A stretch of 6,265 nt of DNA from Bacillota bacterium (GTDB taxonomy: Bacteria; Bacillota; Sulfobacillia; Sulfobacillales; Sulfobacillaceae): NCBI GenBank assembly GCA_021820675.1, contig JAKADI010000113.1, positions 1-6,265 of the forward strand, written 5' to 3'. Each line of letters begins with the position of its first letter. The stretch's first letter is position 1. The translations under genes and the position numbers were made by a program. A model generated the notes under the pieces. The model did not search any database, was not told where the DNA came from, and saw only the letters and a program-made list of their open reading frames with translations. Shown here one piece after another: positions 1 to 5,517 of the stretch.

Positions 1-382
1 AGTCCTCATGCAACCGAGTTACTAAATCGCCGTATAGTTCCACAGCATCCACAAACCAGGCCTTCTGCTGGTAGGAGTAATACATTTGATGCATTTTAGC
101 CAAATGCTCCCGCAAGGCTTGCATAGCCCGTGCGAAAGAACGGAATATCTGAACCATCTCCGGACGCTCCAAATCCCGCATGATTTCTTGACGGTAACGA
201 ATCGGAGCGATCTTGTCCAAAGGTGTATAAAAGATAGAATTCAAATGATAGGACGTTTTAGAGGCCGTTATGGCCTGAGTAATCTGGTCGAGATTTAAAT
301 CAGAAAAGAATTCCGGGGCGTGAAGCGGCTCCGACACGGGACGATCGTAATTTTCGGGATAGAGAATGCTGAATAGGCTCAT
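1..382 (-). CDS. MutS-related protein, N-terminal part (runs off the left edge)
   Basis: The minus-strand frame opens at an ATG at 382-380 and stays open for 127 codons to the window edge, so the C-terminal part, including any ATPase domain, is outside. The start is supported by GGAGG at 393-397, 10 bases upstream. The visible protein has the segments DLNLDQI (about residues 28-34), FYTPLDKI (51-58) and IRYRQEIMRDLE (61-72), a pattern I recall from the N-terminus of a Clostridia/Firmicute group of MutS-related proteins. These are shorter than MutS and usually lack its mismatch-recognition domain. The family is expected to have a C-terminal ABC-type ATPase and to bind DNA; its precise role is not established and cannot be judged from this fragment. 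It lies 524 bp beyond xylB in the same direction, with hairpins between, and is probably a separate transcription unit unrelated to xylose use. Family assignment is from motif memory, not a search. Confidence 0.72.
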   Translation of the reverse strand, partial: MSLFSILYPENYDRPVSEPLHAPEFFSDLNLDQITQAITASKTSYHLNSIFYTPLDKIAPIRYRQEIMRDLERPEMVQIFRSFARAMQALREHLAKMHQMYYSYQQKAWFVDAVELYGDLVTRLHED

Positions 383-425
383 GGAACAGTCGCCTCCAAA
401 ACCGCTAGGTGACTGCTATGAATTC

Positions 426-455
426 TTAAAATTTGTTGGCCGGTTTTTTTGCCAA
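426..455 (-). promoter_or_regulatory. Possible promoter of the MutS-related gene
   Basis: On the minus strand a TTGGCA box (455-450) is followed after 18 bases by TTTTAA (431-426), some 45 bases ahead of the ATG at 382. The -35 box is close to consensus, but the -10 box is weak and the spacer is one base longer than ideal. This is only a pattern match. Confidence 0.25.
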
Positions 456-526
456 AACGGCTAGCAACAACGGACTGGCAATATCGAGGGCCAGAATTTG
501 TTCGATAGCTTAACGGACAACACATA

Positions 527-567
527 AGCACCTACCCTTTCCTTTTCACAAGTTGCGGGTAGGTGTT
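527..567 (-). terminator. 11-bp stem-loop, possible terminator of the xylA-xylB transcript
   Basis: The arms 527-537 and 557-567 pair over 11 bp, including CACCTACCC with GGGTAGGTG and one G-U pair, around a 19-base loop. Read on the minus strand, the stem is followed by a moderately T-rich run (TTATGTGTTGT) rather than a clean T-tract. It is the strongest GC-rich stem between xylB and the MutS-related gene, so it could end the leftward xylose transcript. The long loop and impure tail make an intrinsic terminator uncertain. It could equally act on plus-strand RNA, where the tail is TTATT. Confidence 0.35.
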
Positions 568-692
568 ATTAGCATGGCCTCAAGCCTGCACTTTGAGTGG
601 ATCAACACCATGATCCGTATGACACAAATAGCAACAACTGTGTTTTGATTATCTCAAAACCATGAGTCTTTGACAACACAATACCGTACGTA

Positions 693-833
693 TCAGTCTG
701 GGTCCTTAGTTGACACCTCCAACAGCCGTTGAATCTGGGGAAGGATGTCAGATGCCGTTTCCTGGCGGCGCAACGACGATTGTTGATGATTCGTGTTGAT
801 TGGGTGATAGCGTTTACCCTGCTCACCTGCCAT
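693..833 (-). CDS. Possible small hypothetical protein, 46 aa
   Basis: This minus-strand frame starts at ATG 833-831 and ends at TGA 695-693. It encodes a hydrophilic peptide beginning MAGEQGKRYHPINTN, followed by a segment from about residue 22 to 40 (RRQETASDILPQIQRLLEV) that could form an amphipathic helix, and a charged end. It has no signal peptide, membrane segment or cysteine. I do not recognise a family. The only ribosome binding candidate is a weak GAGAG six bases ahead, which sits in the loop of a small hairpin. It lies 73 bases past the xylB stop on the same strand and could be the tail gene of that transcript. Ordinary-looking codons and composition favour it over the competing frame, but 46 open codons can arise by chance. 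Confidence 0.4.
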   Translation of the reverse strand: MAGEQGKRYHPINTNHQQSSLRRQETASDILPQIQRLLEVSTKDPD

Positions 834-850
834 GAAACACTCTCGTTTCA
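833..850 (-). promoter_or_regulatory. Perfect dyad TGAAAC-N6-GTTTCA: coupling hairpin or operator
   Basis: Arms 833-838 and 845-850 are perfect 6-bp inverted repeats with a 6-base spacer. In minus-strand RNA the loop is GAGAGU, the only ribosome-binding-like sequence for the 46-aa ORF. The 3' arm ends on the A of that ORF's ATG, and the 5' arm begins with the UGA of the 17-codon ORF. That geometry would suit translational coupling. As DNA the same dyad resembles operators of some sugar-acid regulators, but its place inside a transcript favours an RNA role, if any. Confidence 0.3.
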
Positions 851-901
851 GGAGAAATGGGCTACTACTAGCGCAGGACTAGCCTCGCGCTTGGTTCGCA
901 T
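848..901 (-). CDS. Possible 17-codon leader-type ORF after xylB
   Basis: An ATG at 901-899 follows the xylB stop by five bases (TGA GGAGA ATG) and opens 17 codons (MRTKREASPALVVAHFS), ending at TGA 850-848. The GAGGAGA is only two or three bases from the ATG, which is too close for efficient independent initiation, so any translation would depend on ribosomes finishing xylB. Its stop codon forms the 5' end of the hairpin at 833-850. There is no family; it may be chance. Confidence 0.18.
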   Translation of the reverse strand: MRTKREASPALVVAHFS

Positions 902-906
902 TCTCC

Positions 907-2358
907 TCAATCACTATCTGCCCATAGAGGGATTAGGCGATCAATCAATCGTTCATACCGTGCAAATCCTGTTGAATAGATGTCTTGTTGGAATCCCGGA
1001 CGTACGACCGTTGCATTTTGGAGCGGCATTCTCTCGACTTGGTTCAAGACACCTAAACGTGCTAGCCAAGCTGCCCCAACCGCTGCGCCCGGGTCATCGA
1101 CAACCCACACCTCTTGCCCCATCACATCGGCTACAATTTGTGTCCATAGCGAACTTTTGGCCCCGCCGCCCGTCATAATGAGACGTCGAGGAGTCATTGT
1201 CCCTTGCGGATTCATGGTGGTATAGCAGTGCTTTAAGCTGTAGGCCACACCCTCTAATACGGCGCGAGCAAAATGGGCCCGGCGATGAGTACTGGAAATA
1301 CCTAGAAATCCTCCTCGGGCATGAGGCTGCATAATTGGAGCACGTTCACCGTTGAGGTAAGGTAAAAATATCAAGCCATCACTTCCCGGTGGGCTATCTG
1401 CCGCGTCCTTATCGAGCAATGCATAAGGCTCTCCCGCGTAAAACTGATCGCGCAACCATCTTAGAGATAATGCCGCGGATTGGGTTACCGACATCCAGTG
1501 CCAGGTTTCTTGTTCTGCATGACAAAAGGCATGAATCGAGGGATGAGGGGGCAGCTGATAGTGATCCAGGGGCCAAAACAACACTCCGCTCGTTCCTAGG
1601 GAAATCCCTAACTCTCCCACACCTAAGCCCGTCCCTATCGCGCTGGCTGCTTGGTCGCCGGCTCCGGCAACAACCGGCAGCCCGTGGAATATCGGGGGAC
1701 CAAATTGCATCGTTCCAGCGACATGGATTGATTCAGACACGGGGCCCCACCAATCAGGGGAAATATCTAATGAGGTCATAAAGTCGGTTGCCCACTGTCG
1801 GTTTTTGACATTCAGCAAATAGGTTCCAGACGCATCACTAACCTCACTTCCCCATTGTCTCGTTAACCGAAAGCGCATCCAGTCTTTGGCTACCGCTACA
1901 TGGCGAATTTGTTCGTAAAGATGACGTTCCTGATCGCGGATCCATAACAGCCTCAGCGCAGAGAAATTCGTCAACGGTTTGTTACCGGTGACATCCAAGA
2001 GATGTTCCAAGCCATAGCGGCTCTCCAACTGTCCGGCATAAGAGGCCGCCCGTTGGTCGGACCACAAGATGGCGGGCCGAAGTGGATTGCCGTCCGCGTC
2101 ACAAACTACTGTCGTATGCATTTGCCCAGTAATCCCGATCGCCTTCCACGAGAGTGTCAAATTTTCTCGGGCAATGACGTTCAGCGCGGTACTCAAGGCA
2201 CGTTCCCAATCCCCAGGTTGTTGCTCCGTCCATGCTATGTTAACTGAGGATGTCGGATATTCACTAAATGTCGTCATCAATACCCGGCCCATGGGGTTGA
2301 TGACCACGGCCTTAAGCCCCTGGGTTCCTACGTCGATACCAATATAGGCTTCTTCCAT
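907..2358 (-). CDS. xylB: Xylulokinase
   Basis: XylB phosphorylates D-xylulose with ATP to D-xylulose 5-phosphate, in the cytoplasm. The 483-residue protein has the usual length and architecture of FGGY-family carbohydrate kinases. It has the N-terminal phosphate loop IGIDVGTQGLK (residues 6-16), GITGQMH (75-81, typical of xylulokinases), LWSDQRA (98-104), SDASGT (174-179), GAGDQA (232-237) with the presumed catalytic base Asp235, GTSGVLF (255-261), FLPYLNGERAP (331-341), LEGVAYSL (368-375), and the C-terminal nucleotide-binding GGGAKSSLW (397-405) and GAAVGAAW (424-431). I chose the ATG at 2358 because AGGTGAGGA sits just ahead of it; an in-frame GTG at 2367, abutting the xylA stop, would add three residues and has a poorer site. 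It is the second gene of the xylA-xylB operon, under the divergent XylR. All key motifs appear intact. Confidence 0.95.
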   Translation of the reverse strand: MEEAYIGIDVGTQGLKAVVINPMGRVLMTTFSEYPTSSVNIAWTEQQPGDWERALSTALNVIARENLTLSWKAIGITGQMHTTVVCDADGNPLRPAILWSDQRAASYAGQLESRYGLEHLLDVTGNKPLTNFSALRLLWIRDQERHLYEQIRHVAVAKDWMRFRLTRQWGSEVSDASGTYLLNVKNRQWATDFMTSLDISPDWWGPVSESIHVAGTMQFGPPIFHGLPVVAGAGDQAASAIGTGLGVGELGISLGTSGVLFWPLDHYQLPPHPSIHAFCHAEQETWHWMSVTQSAALSLRWLRDQFYAGEPYALLDKDAADSPPGSDGLIFLPYLNGERAPIMQPHARGGFLGISSTHRRAHFARAVLEGVAYSLKHCYTTMNPQGTMTPRRLIMTGGGAKSSLWTQIVADVMGQEVWVVDDPGAAVGAAWLARLGVLNQVERMPLQNATVVRPGFQQDIYSTGFARYERLIDRLIPLWADSD

Positions 2359-2360
2359 GT

Positions 2361-2369
2361 TCCTCACCT
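2361..2369 (-). promoter_or_regulatory. xylB ribosome binding site overlapping the xylA stop codon
   Basis: On the minus strand the junction reads TAGGTGAGGAACATG. TAG is the xylA stop, and AGGTGAGGA, which starts within that stop, is the Shine-Dalgarno sequence for the xylB ATG. Ribosomes ending xylA therefore sit on the xylB initiation site, implying coupled translation. This also decides the ATG over the upstream GTG. Confidence 0.7.
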
Positions 2370-3510
2370 ACCGTAGTCCTAAAATTAACTCGGTAATGAG
2401 CTGGTCTAACTCTTCATAAGCATAACCGCGTTCACGCCACCAGTTTAAGCTGGGTTCGTCCACGATGGCCGGACCTTCCTGGTTGAGATGTTGAATATGT
2501 GCCAATACCACTTGAATGTCGGCATCTTCGCGAAATTGGCGCACTTTTTCTTTGTAGGCAAGATAACTACGCATGCATCCGCGGGCAAATTCCCAGACAC
2601 CCTGAGAATCTTCGGTGCGATAGGGATGAGCGTCGAAATGGAGTGATCCTTGGTACCCACTATCTTCGAGTAATTTGACCAAATAAAAGCTGCCTTTAAC
2701 GTCATCTGAACCAAAGCGCAGATCTTGATCAAAGCGGGCAAGACGTTGATCGTTGAGGTCAATATGGAACAATTTCCCTTGATCAAGCGCTTGGGCGACT
2801 TCATGGACAGCATTAAGACCGGCCATTTTGGCGTGGGCAACTTCGGGATTGACGCCAACTAATTCGGGATGACTAAGGGTGGCAATAAAGCCTAACATGG
2901 AGCCGACGGTGGGTAAATAAATGTCACTACGTGGTTCATTGGGTTTGGGTTCGAGAGCAATGCGCATGTTATAGCGATTGGTTAAAATATGTGCTGTTAA
3001 TGTGTCTATCGCTTCTCGGTACCACTTTAAAGCATTCCGAGGGTCTTTCGCCCCATCGCCTTCAACTCCTTCACGTCCTCCCCAAAGGACAAAGATGGTG
3101 GCTCCCAGTTCCTGCCCCAAATCTATCGCCCGTTTTGCTTTGTCGATAGCAAACCCGCGGACGGCGGACGCTGACGATGTGAAGGCTCCGTCTTTAAAGA
3201 CTGGATCGTAAAATAAATTGACGGTCACCATAGGCACGGCCATATGATAGTCGGCTAGAACCGCCTTAAAATCGCGTACGATTTGGTCGCGTTCCTGCAA
3301 AGTGGCCCCCATCGGGACCAGGTCGTTATCGTGGAGCGTAACCCCATACGCGCCCAACTGACTAAGTTCCCGAACTATCACCGTGGGGGGAAGGGTTTTA
3401 CGGACGGCATCCCCAAAAGGATCGCGGCCACGGTTTCCCACAGTCCAAAGTCCGAAAGTAAAACGATCGCGCGGTTGTGGTACCAGTTTGTCTGGTGGTT
3501 GCGTCATCAT
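2368..3510 (-). CDS. xylA: Xylose isomerase, Thermus/actinobacterial class
   Basis: XylA interconverts D-xylose and D-xylulose (and glucose and fructose), with two divalent metal ions, as a TIM-barrel tetramer in the cytoplasm. The 380-residue protein belongs to the short class known from Streptomyces and Thermus, not the longer class of Bacillus and E. coli. From memory of the Streptomyces enzyme, all active-site residues appear with a constant offset of six: Trp22, Phe32, His60 and Asp63 (LHDND), Phe100, Trp143, Glu187 and Lys189 (LEPKPNEPR), Glu223 and His226 (NPEVAH), Asp251, Asp261 and Asp263 (HIDLND, FDQDLRFG), and Asp293 (HFDAH). The core thus shows no indels; the C-terminal tail is a few residues shorter than in Thermus. 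GNRGRDPFG and LNDQR are Thermus-like variants. The start is one of two adjacent ATGs (3510 or 3507), both served by AGGAGG at 3516-3521. It is the first gene of the operon. Confidence 0.96.
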   Translation of the reverse strand: MMTQPPDKLVPQPRDRFTFGLWTVGNRGRDPFGDAVRKTLPPTVIVRELSQLGAYGVTLHDNDLVPMGATLQERDQIVRDFKAVLADYHMAVPMVTVNLFYDPVFKDGAFTSSASAVRGFAIDKAKRAIDLGQELGATIFVLWGGREGVEGDGAKDPRNALKWYREAIDTLTAHILTNRYNMRIALEPKPNEPRSDIYLPTVGSMLGFIATLSHPELVGVNPEVAHAKMAGLNAVHEVAQALDQGKLFHIDLNDQRLARFDQDLRFGSDDVKGSFYLVKLLEDSGYQGSLHFDAHPYRTEDSQGVWEFARGCMRSYLAYKEKVRQFREDADIQVVLAHIQHLNQEGPAIVDEPSLNWWRERGYAYEELDQLITELILGLR

Positions 3511-3525
3511 CTTGTCCTCCTACCT

Positions 3526-3556
3526 TACGATTAAGTGATTATATAATTAGTTCGTA
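3526..3556. promoter_or_regulatory. Candidate XylR operator: A/T-rich dyad in the xylA leader
   Basis: TACGA (3526-3530) and TCGTA (3552-3556) form a perfect 5-bp inverted repeat separated by 21 bases. Inside the spacer lies the 10-bp perfect palindrome ATTATATAAT (3538-3547), whose centre is slightly offset. The site would overlap or lie just after the proposed xylA start point, where a ROK repressor could block transcription. Bacillus xyl operators are also A/T-rich dyads, but I see no direct match to TTAGTTTGTT. Confidence 0.3.
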
Positions 3557-3565
3557 TGATATTCT

Positions 3566-3594
3566 ATTTAAGATGGTAGAAGATCCGTGTGCAA
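3566..3594 (-). promoter_or_regulatory. Candidate xylA-xylB promoter
   Basis: On the minus strand TTGCAC (3594-3589) is followed after 17 bases by TTAAAT (3571-3566), which would start transcription near 3559, about 50 bases before the xylA ATG. Spacing is ideal but both boxes are imperfect. Alternatives nearby are TAGACA (3602-3597) with TACCAT, and a consensus TATAAT at 3543-3538 that lacks a matching -35 box. Confidence 0.3.
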
Positions 3595-3734
3595 TTGTCT
3601 AGATGCCTGCCACAGATTGCTTATGGGTGTTACTGGTTTCTAGCATGTTGGGTGAATTGCGGATGCTGACGCTATAAGTTAATCTCGAAAGGACTTACTA
3701 TGATAGTACTACTCTTGAATCAAGGAGCCTGACC

Positions 3735-4898
3735 ATGCCTATTCCGGTTGCTCACCACAGTCTGATGCGGGAGATGAATGAAATTGCCGTGATGACGGTG
3801 GTTCGCCAACATGCCCCAATTTCTCGCCGGCAGATTGCAGAAATCACGGGGCTGACCAAATCCACGGTTACGGTGGCGGTTCAGCGTCTCTTCGCCAAAA
3901 ATATCTTAATGGAACGCGGTACGGTGACCGCCGGTCCGGGTCGGCCGGAAATTTTGCTGGGGCTGAATCCGAATGCCGGTTTTTTACTGGGTGCCGCAGT
4001 TGATGTCGCGAATTACCAGGTCCTGCTGTTTGACCTTCAAGCCCGTATTTTAGACCAAAAAGTGATGGGATTTGATCCCCAAACACCCGCGCATGACGTT
4101 TTGGATGCTTTGGTGCAAGACGTGGTTCTGATGTACCAACACATTCCTCGGGATCAGTACTGGGGATTTGGTGTCTCAATTCCCGGTATTATTTCTCCAA
4201 CTGGAGTAGTAATAAATGCTCCTAATTTAAAGTGGCGCCATGTTCCAGTCAGAGATTATTTTCTTAACCGGCTTGAAGCTCCGGTGTTCGTGGTCAATGA
4301 TGCGGCCTCCGGTGCGGTAGCCGAATATTATTTCGGGAACGCGCAACACAGTGATTTACTGTTGTATTTGTCTCTTGGCATGGGGATTGGAGGCGGGGCT
4401 TTAATTGCGGGAAAGCTCTTCGAAGGAGTAAGTGGCGCTGGCACCGAAGTCGGCCACATGGTCATCGATGATAATGGACCCTATTGCCGGTGCGGACGCC
4501 GTGGTTGTTTTGAAGCGGTGGCTTCACTTCGCGCGCTCACAGAACGAGCCATGCGCATTCGAGACATCTGGCACTGGATCGATCTAGATGCCATTGTCGA
4601 CGCATTTAACCATGAAGAAGACTGGGCCCGGCAAGCTCTGGACGAAACGTTGCGTTACCTGGAGCAAGGGGTGACCAACCTGGCTAATATTTTCGACCCT
4701 GATACTATCATTCTGGGAGGACCGTTGTCTCAATTTGGCCCTTATTTGTCCGACCGCATCGGATCACGCGTAAATCGCGACATGATGAGTGCAGAGCACC
4801 GGGCAATATCCGTGCGTTTGACGAGTTTTAACGGATTCACCAGTGCCTTTGGCGCTGGAGCTATGGCTCTGAATACAGCGGTTAAAGTCCGCCTGTAA
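3735..4898 (+). CDS. xylR: ROK-family transcriptional repressor of the xylose operon
   Basis: This 387-residue protein has the XylR/NagC build. An N-terminal winged helix-turn-helix (about residues 18-62, with ISRRQIAEITGLTKSTVTVAVQRL in its core) binds the operator, and a C-terminal sugar-kinase-like ROK domain (about 83-380) senses the sugar. The zinc site of the family is complete: His241 in the GTEVGHM stretch, and Cys251, Cys253 and Cys258 in CRCGRRGCFE. The sugar-site region VNDAASG keeps Asp189. The phosphate loop is degenerate (DVANYQ at 90-95, where ROK kinases have DIGGTK), so a regulator rather than an active kinase is expected. AAGGAG at 3722-3727 fixes the start. Divergent placement beside xylA supports xylose-responsive repression of xylA-xylB; the actual ligand is inferred from context. 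The symbol follows function and position. No clear intrinsic terminator follows; the nearest candidate, GCC-N8-GGC then TTTTCTTTT near 4936-4958, has only a 3-bp stem. Confidence 0.9.
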   Translation: MPIPVAHHSLMREMNEIAVMTVVRQHAPISRRQIAEITGLTKSTVTVAVQRLFAKNILMERGTVTAGPGRPEILLGLNPNAGFLLGAAVDVANYQVLLFDLQARILDQKVMGFDPQTPAHDVLDALVQDVVLMYQHIPRDQYWGFGVSIPGIISPTGVVINAPNLKWRHVPVRDYFLNRLEAPVFVVNDAASGAVAEYYFGNAQHSDLLLYLSLGMGIGGGALIAGKLFEGVSGAGTEVGHMVIDDNGPYCRCGRRGCFEAVASLRALTERAMRIRDIWHWIDLDAIVDAFNHEEDWARQALDETLRYLEQGVTNLANIFDPDTIILGGPLSQFGPYLSDRIGSRVNRDMMSAEHRAISVRLTSFNGFTSAFGAGAMALNTAVKVRL

Positions 4899-4923
4899 AG
4901 GAAAATCAAAACATCAGGTCAAT

Positions 4924-5132
4924 GTGGCTGTTTCTGCCTTGGGATTGGCTTTTCTTTTAGGTTTTTTCGGGTTGAGGTATCTATTTATGGGTATCTATTT
5001 ATGAAGTTTTTACACCCATCAATTAGGATGGAATACGAACAAAATAAAGAAAGTCCACCAATCTTCAATCGTAGCGTGACAACCTTTCCAGAGAAAAATT
5101 TGAGGTCGAACTACGTATTTTTCCACATATGA
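4924..5132 (+). pseudogene. Possible small membrane-protein frame broken by a 14-bp duplication
   Basis: From a GTG at 4924 the plus strand reads a strongly hydrophobic segment (VAVSALGLAFLLGFFGLRY, like one membrane helix) and then stops at TGA 5002-5004, just after the second copy of the tandem repeat. If one 14-bp copy is removed, the frame continues through a hydrophilic tail (KFLHPSIRMEYEQNKESPPI and on) to TGA 5130-5132, giving 64 residues with one membrane helix and a soluble tail. I recognise no family. The start has only a weak AGG upstream, and A/T-rich DNA can mimic membrane helices, so this may be chance. Confidence 0.2.
4976..5003. repeat. Perfect 14-bp tandem direct repeat, two copies
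   Basis: GGTATCTATTTATG occurs twice back to back (4976-4989 and 4990-5003) with no mismatch. Fourteen is not a multiple of three, so gain or loss of a copy shifts any frame that crosses it. Perfect identity suggests a recent replication-slippage duplication. Confidence 0.95.
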
Positions 5133-5153
5133 CCCGTCACAATAGTAGAGCTT

Positions 5154-5211
5154 ATCTTGCCCTGAAGGGTCGTCTGCGGATCGCGCCTTAAAGGACAGCC
5201 CTGGGCAAGAT
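5154..5211. repeat. 58-nt imperfect palindrome / structured hairpin
   Basis: ATCTTGCCC (5154-5162) pairs perfectly with GGGCAAGAT (5203-5211). Inside, after a 3-base bulge, AGGG (5166-5169) pairs with CCCT (5199-5202), and GTC (5172-5174) with GAC (5194-5196) across a small internal loop. The apex contains GCG-GAT-CGC. A second hairpin, GATTGA-AAA-TCAATC (5212-5226), abuts it. Lying 43 bases beyond the stop of the minus-strand Spo0E-like gene, the structure could end that transcript, but no T-tract follows on either strand. A structured RNA or the remnant of a mobile palindrome are alternatives. Confidence 0.5.
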
Positions 5212-5253
5212 GATTGAAAATCAATCTTGGTTCCACGGATGTCGCTTCGAGGA

Positions 5254-5517
5254 TCACGATTCAGCTTTTCCCTTTCGTTGTGCTGGCGTCATCTCAACTG
5301 ATTCCACCATACCATACTGGTAGGCTTCAAGTAGCAACTGGTTCAAAATACGGCTCGCCTGTACCACAGCAGGGTGGCTGAGCCTTCCATGCCGTTTAAA
5401 GAGCATTGATAGATATGCTCGCCAATTGGTTATATCGTTAGACAATTTATGTAAGTCTCTAAGCCGTATTGATTCTTTTATTGTAGATTGTGTGGTGTTC
5501 TCGGTACTCATAACCAC
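5254..5517 (-). CDS. Spo0E-like small protein (putative aspartyl-phosphate phosphatase family)
   Basis: The 87-residue product has the size and helix-turn-helix hairpin shape of Spo0E-family proteins, which remove phosphate from the sporulation regulator Spo0A~P in the cytoplasm. Helix 1 spans about residues 24-43, the turn is HGRLSHP (43-49), and helix 2 runs from VVQASRILNQLLLEAY (51-66). The spacing matches the family pattern of G-L-x-x-P-x-V followed by the SQELD signature, but here that signature reads SRILN (55-59). The Gln, Glu and the signature Asp are replaced, so phosphatase activity is doubtful, or the protein may belong to a divergent branch. The N-terminal 20 residues and charged tail are not conserved features I know. 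The start could be GTG 5517 (GGGAG five bases ahead) or ATG 5511 (eleven bases). It stands alone on the minus strand. Family call is by pattern, not a search. Confidence 0.55.
   Translation of the reverse strand: MVMSTENTTQSTIKESIRLRDLHKLSNDITNWRAYLSMLFKRHGRLSHPAVVQASRILNQLLLEAYQYGMVESVEMTPAQRKGKAES

Larger units (their letters stand above)
383..692. other. Non-coding spacer with small hairpins
   Basis: I find no convincing gene in these 310 bases. Besides the stem-loop at 527-567 there are two short perfect hairpins: GGATCA (599-604) with TGATCC (611-616), loop 6; and GTTTTGA (642-648) with TCAAAAC (654-660), loop 5. Neither has a T-tract. A 74-codon minus-strand frame across 602-826 overlaps the better 46-codon frame and has no good start, so it is not annotated. 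Confidence 0.5.
3511..3734. other. Divergent xylA/xylR control region
   Basis: These 224 bases separate the divergent starts. They hold the xylA ribosome binding site (AGGAGG, 3516-3521), the xylR ribosome binding site (AAGGAG, 3722-3727, seven bases ahead of the ATG), the candidate xylA promoter and the A/T-rich dyad. For xylR, TATAAG at 3673-3678 (with TTGGGT at 3648-3653, spacer 19) and TATGAT at 3699-3704 (no good -35) are the best promoter candidates, both weak. A small inverted repeat, TAAGT (3675-3679) with ACTTA (3693-3697), lies over them and could serve autoregulation. Confidence 0.6.
4899..5253. other. Gene-poor spacer with a tandem duplication and a long hairpin
   Basis: No intact gene of normal size is visible in these 355 A/T-rich bases between the convergent xylR and Spo0E-like genes. 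The stretch holds the 14-bp tandem repeat at 4976-5003, a frame that the repeat interrupts (4924-5132), and the hairpin region at 5154-5229. Some of this structure may simply end the two converging transcripts. Confidence 0.6.

Noticed and set aside
86..298. Plus-strand 70-codon ORF at the left edge
   Set aside because: It is a shadow of the MutS-related gene on the opposite strand.
602..826. 74-codon minus-strand ORF after xylB
   Set aside because: It starts at a GTG without a good ribosome binding site, is unusually rich in Cys, Trp and Arg, and overlaps the more protein-like 46-codon frame.
833..850. TGAAAC-N6-GTTTCA as a catabolite-repression (cre) site
   Set aside because: The central CG of the cre consensus is missing and the arms are too far apart, so I kept it only as a hairpin or generic dyad.
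729..1225. Plus-strand ORFs of 149 and 81 codons
   Set aside because: They run mainly antisense to xylB, with composition typical of shadow frames and no recognisable motif.
1389..2347. Plus-strand ORFs of 130, 81 and 92 codons opposite xylB
   Set aside because: They are antisense shadows of the xylulokinase gene, which accounts for this DNA with intact motifs.
2445..3534. Alternative ORFs on both strands across xylA
   Set aside because: They overlap a complete xylose isomerase with every catalytic residue in place.
3868..4179. Minus-strand 103-codon ORF inside xylR
   Set aside because: It is antisense to the DNA-binding and ROK regions of xylR, with low-complexity Arg/Pro-rich content.
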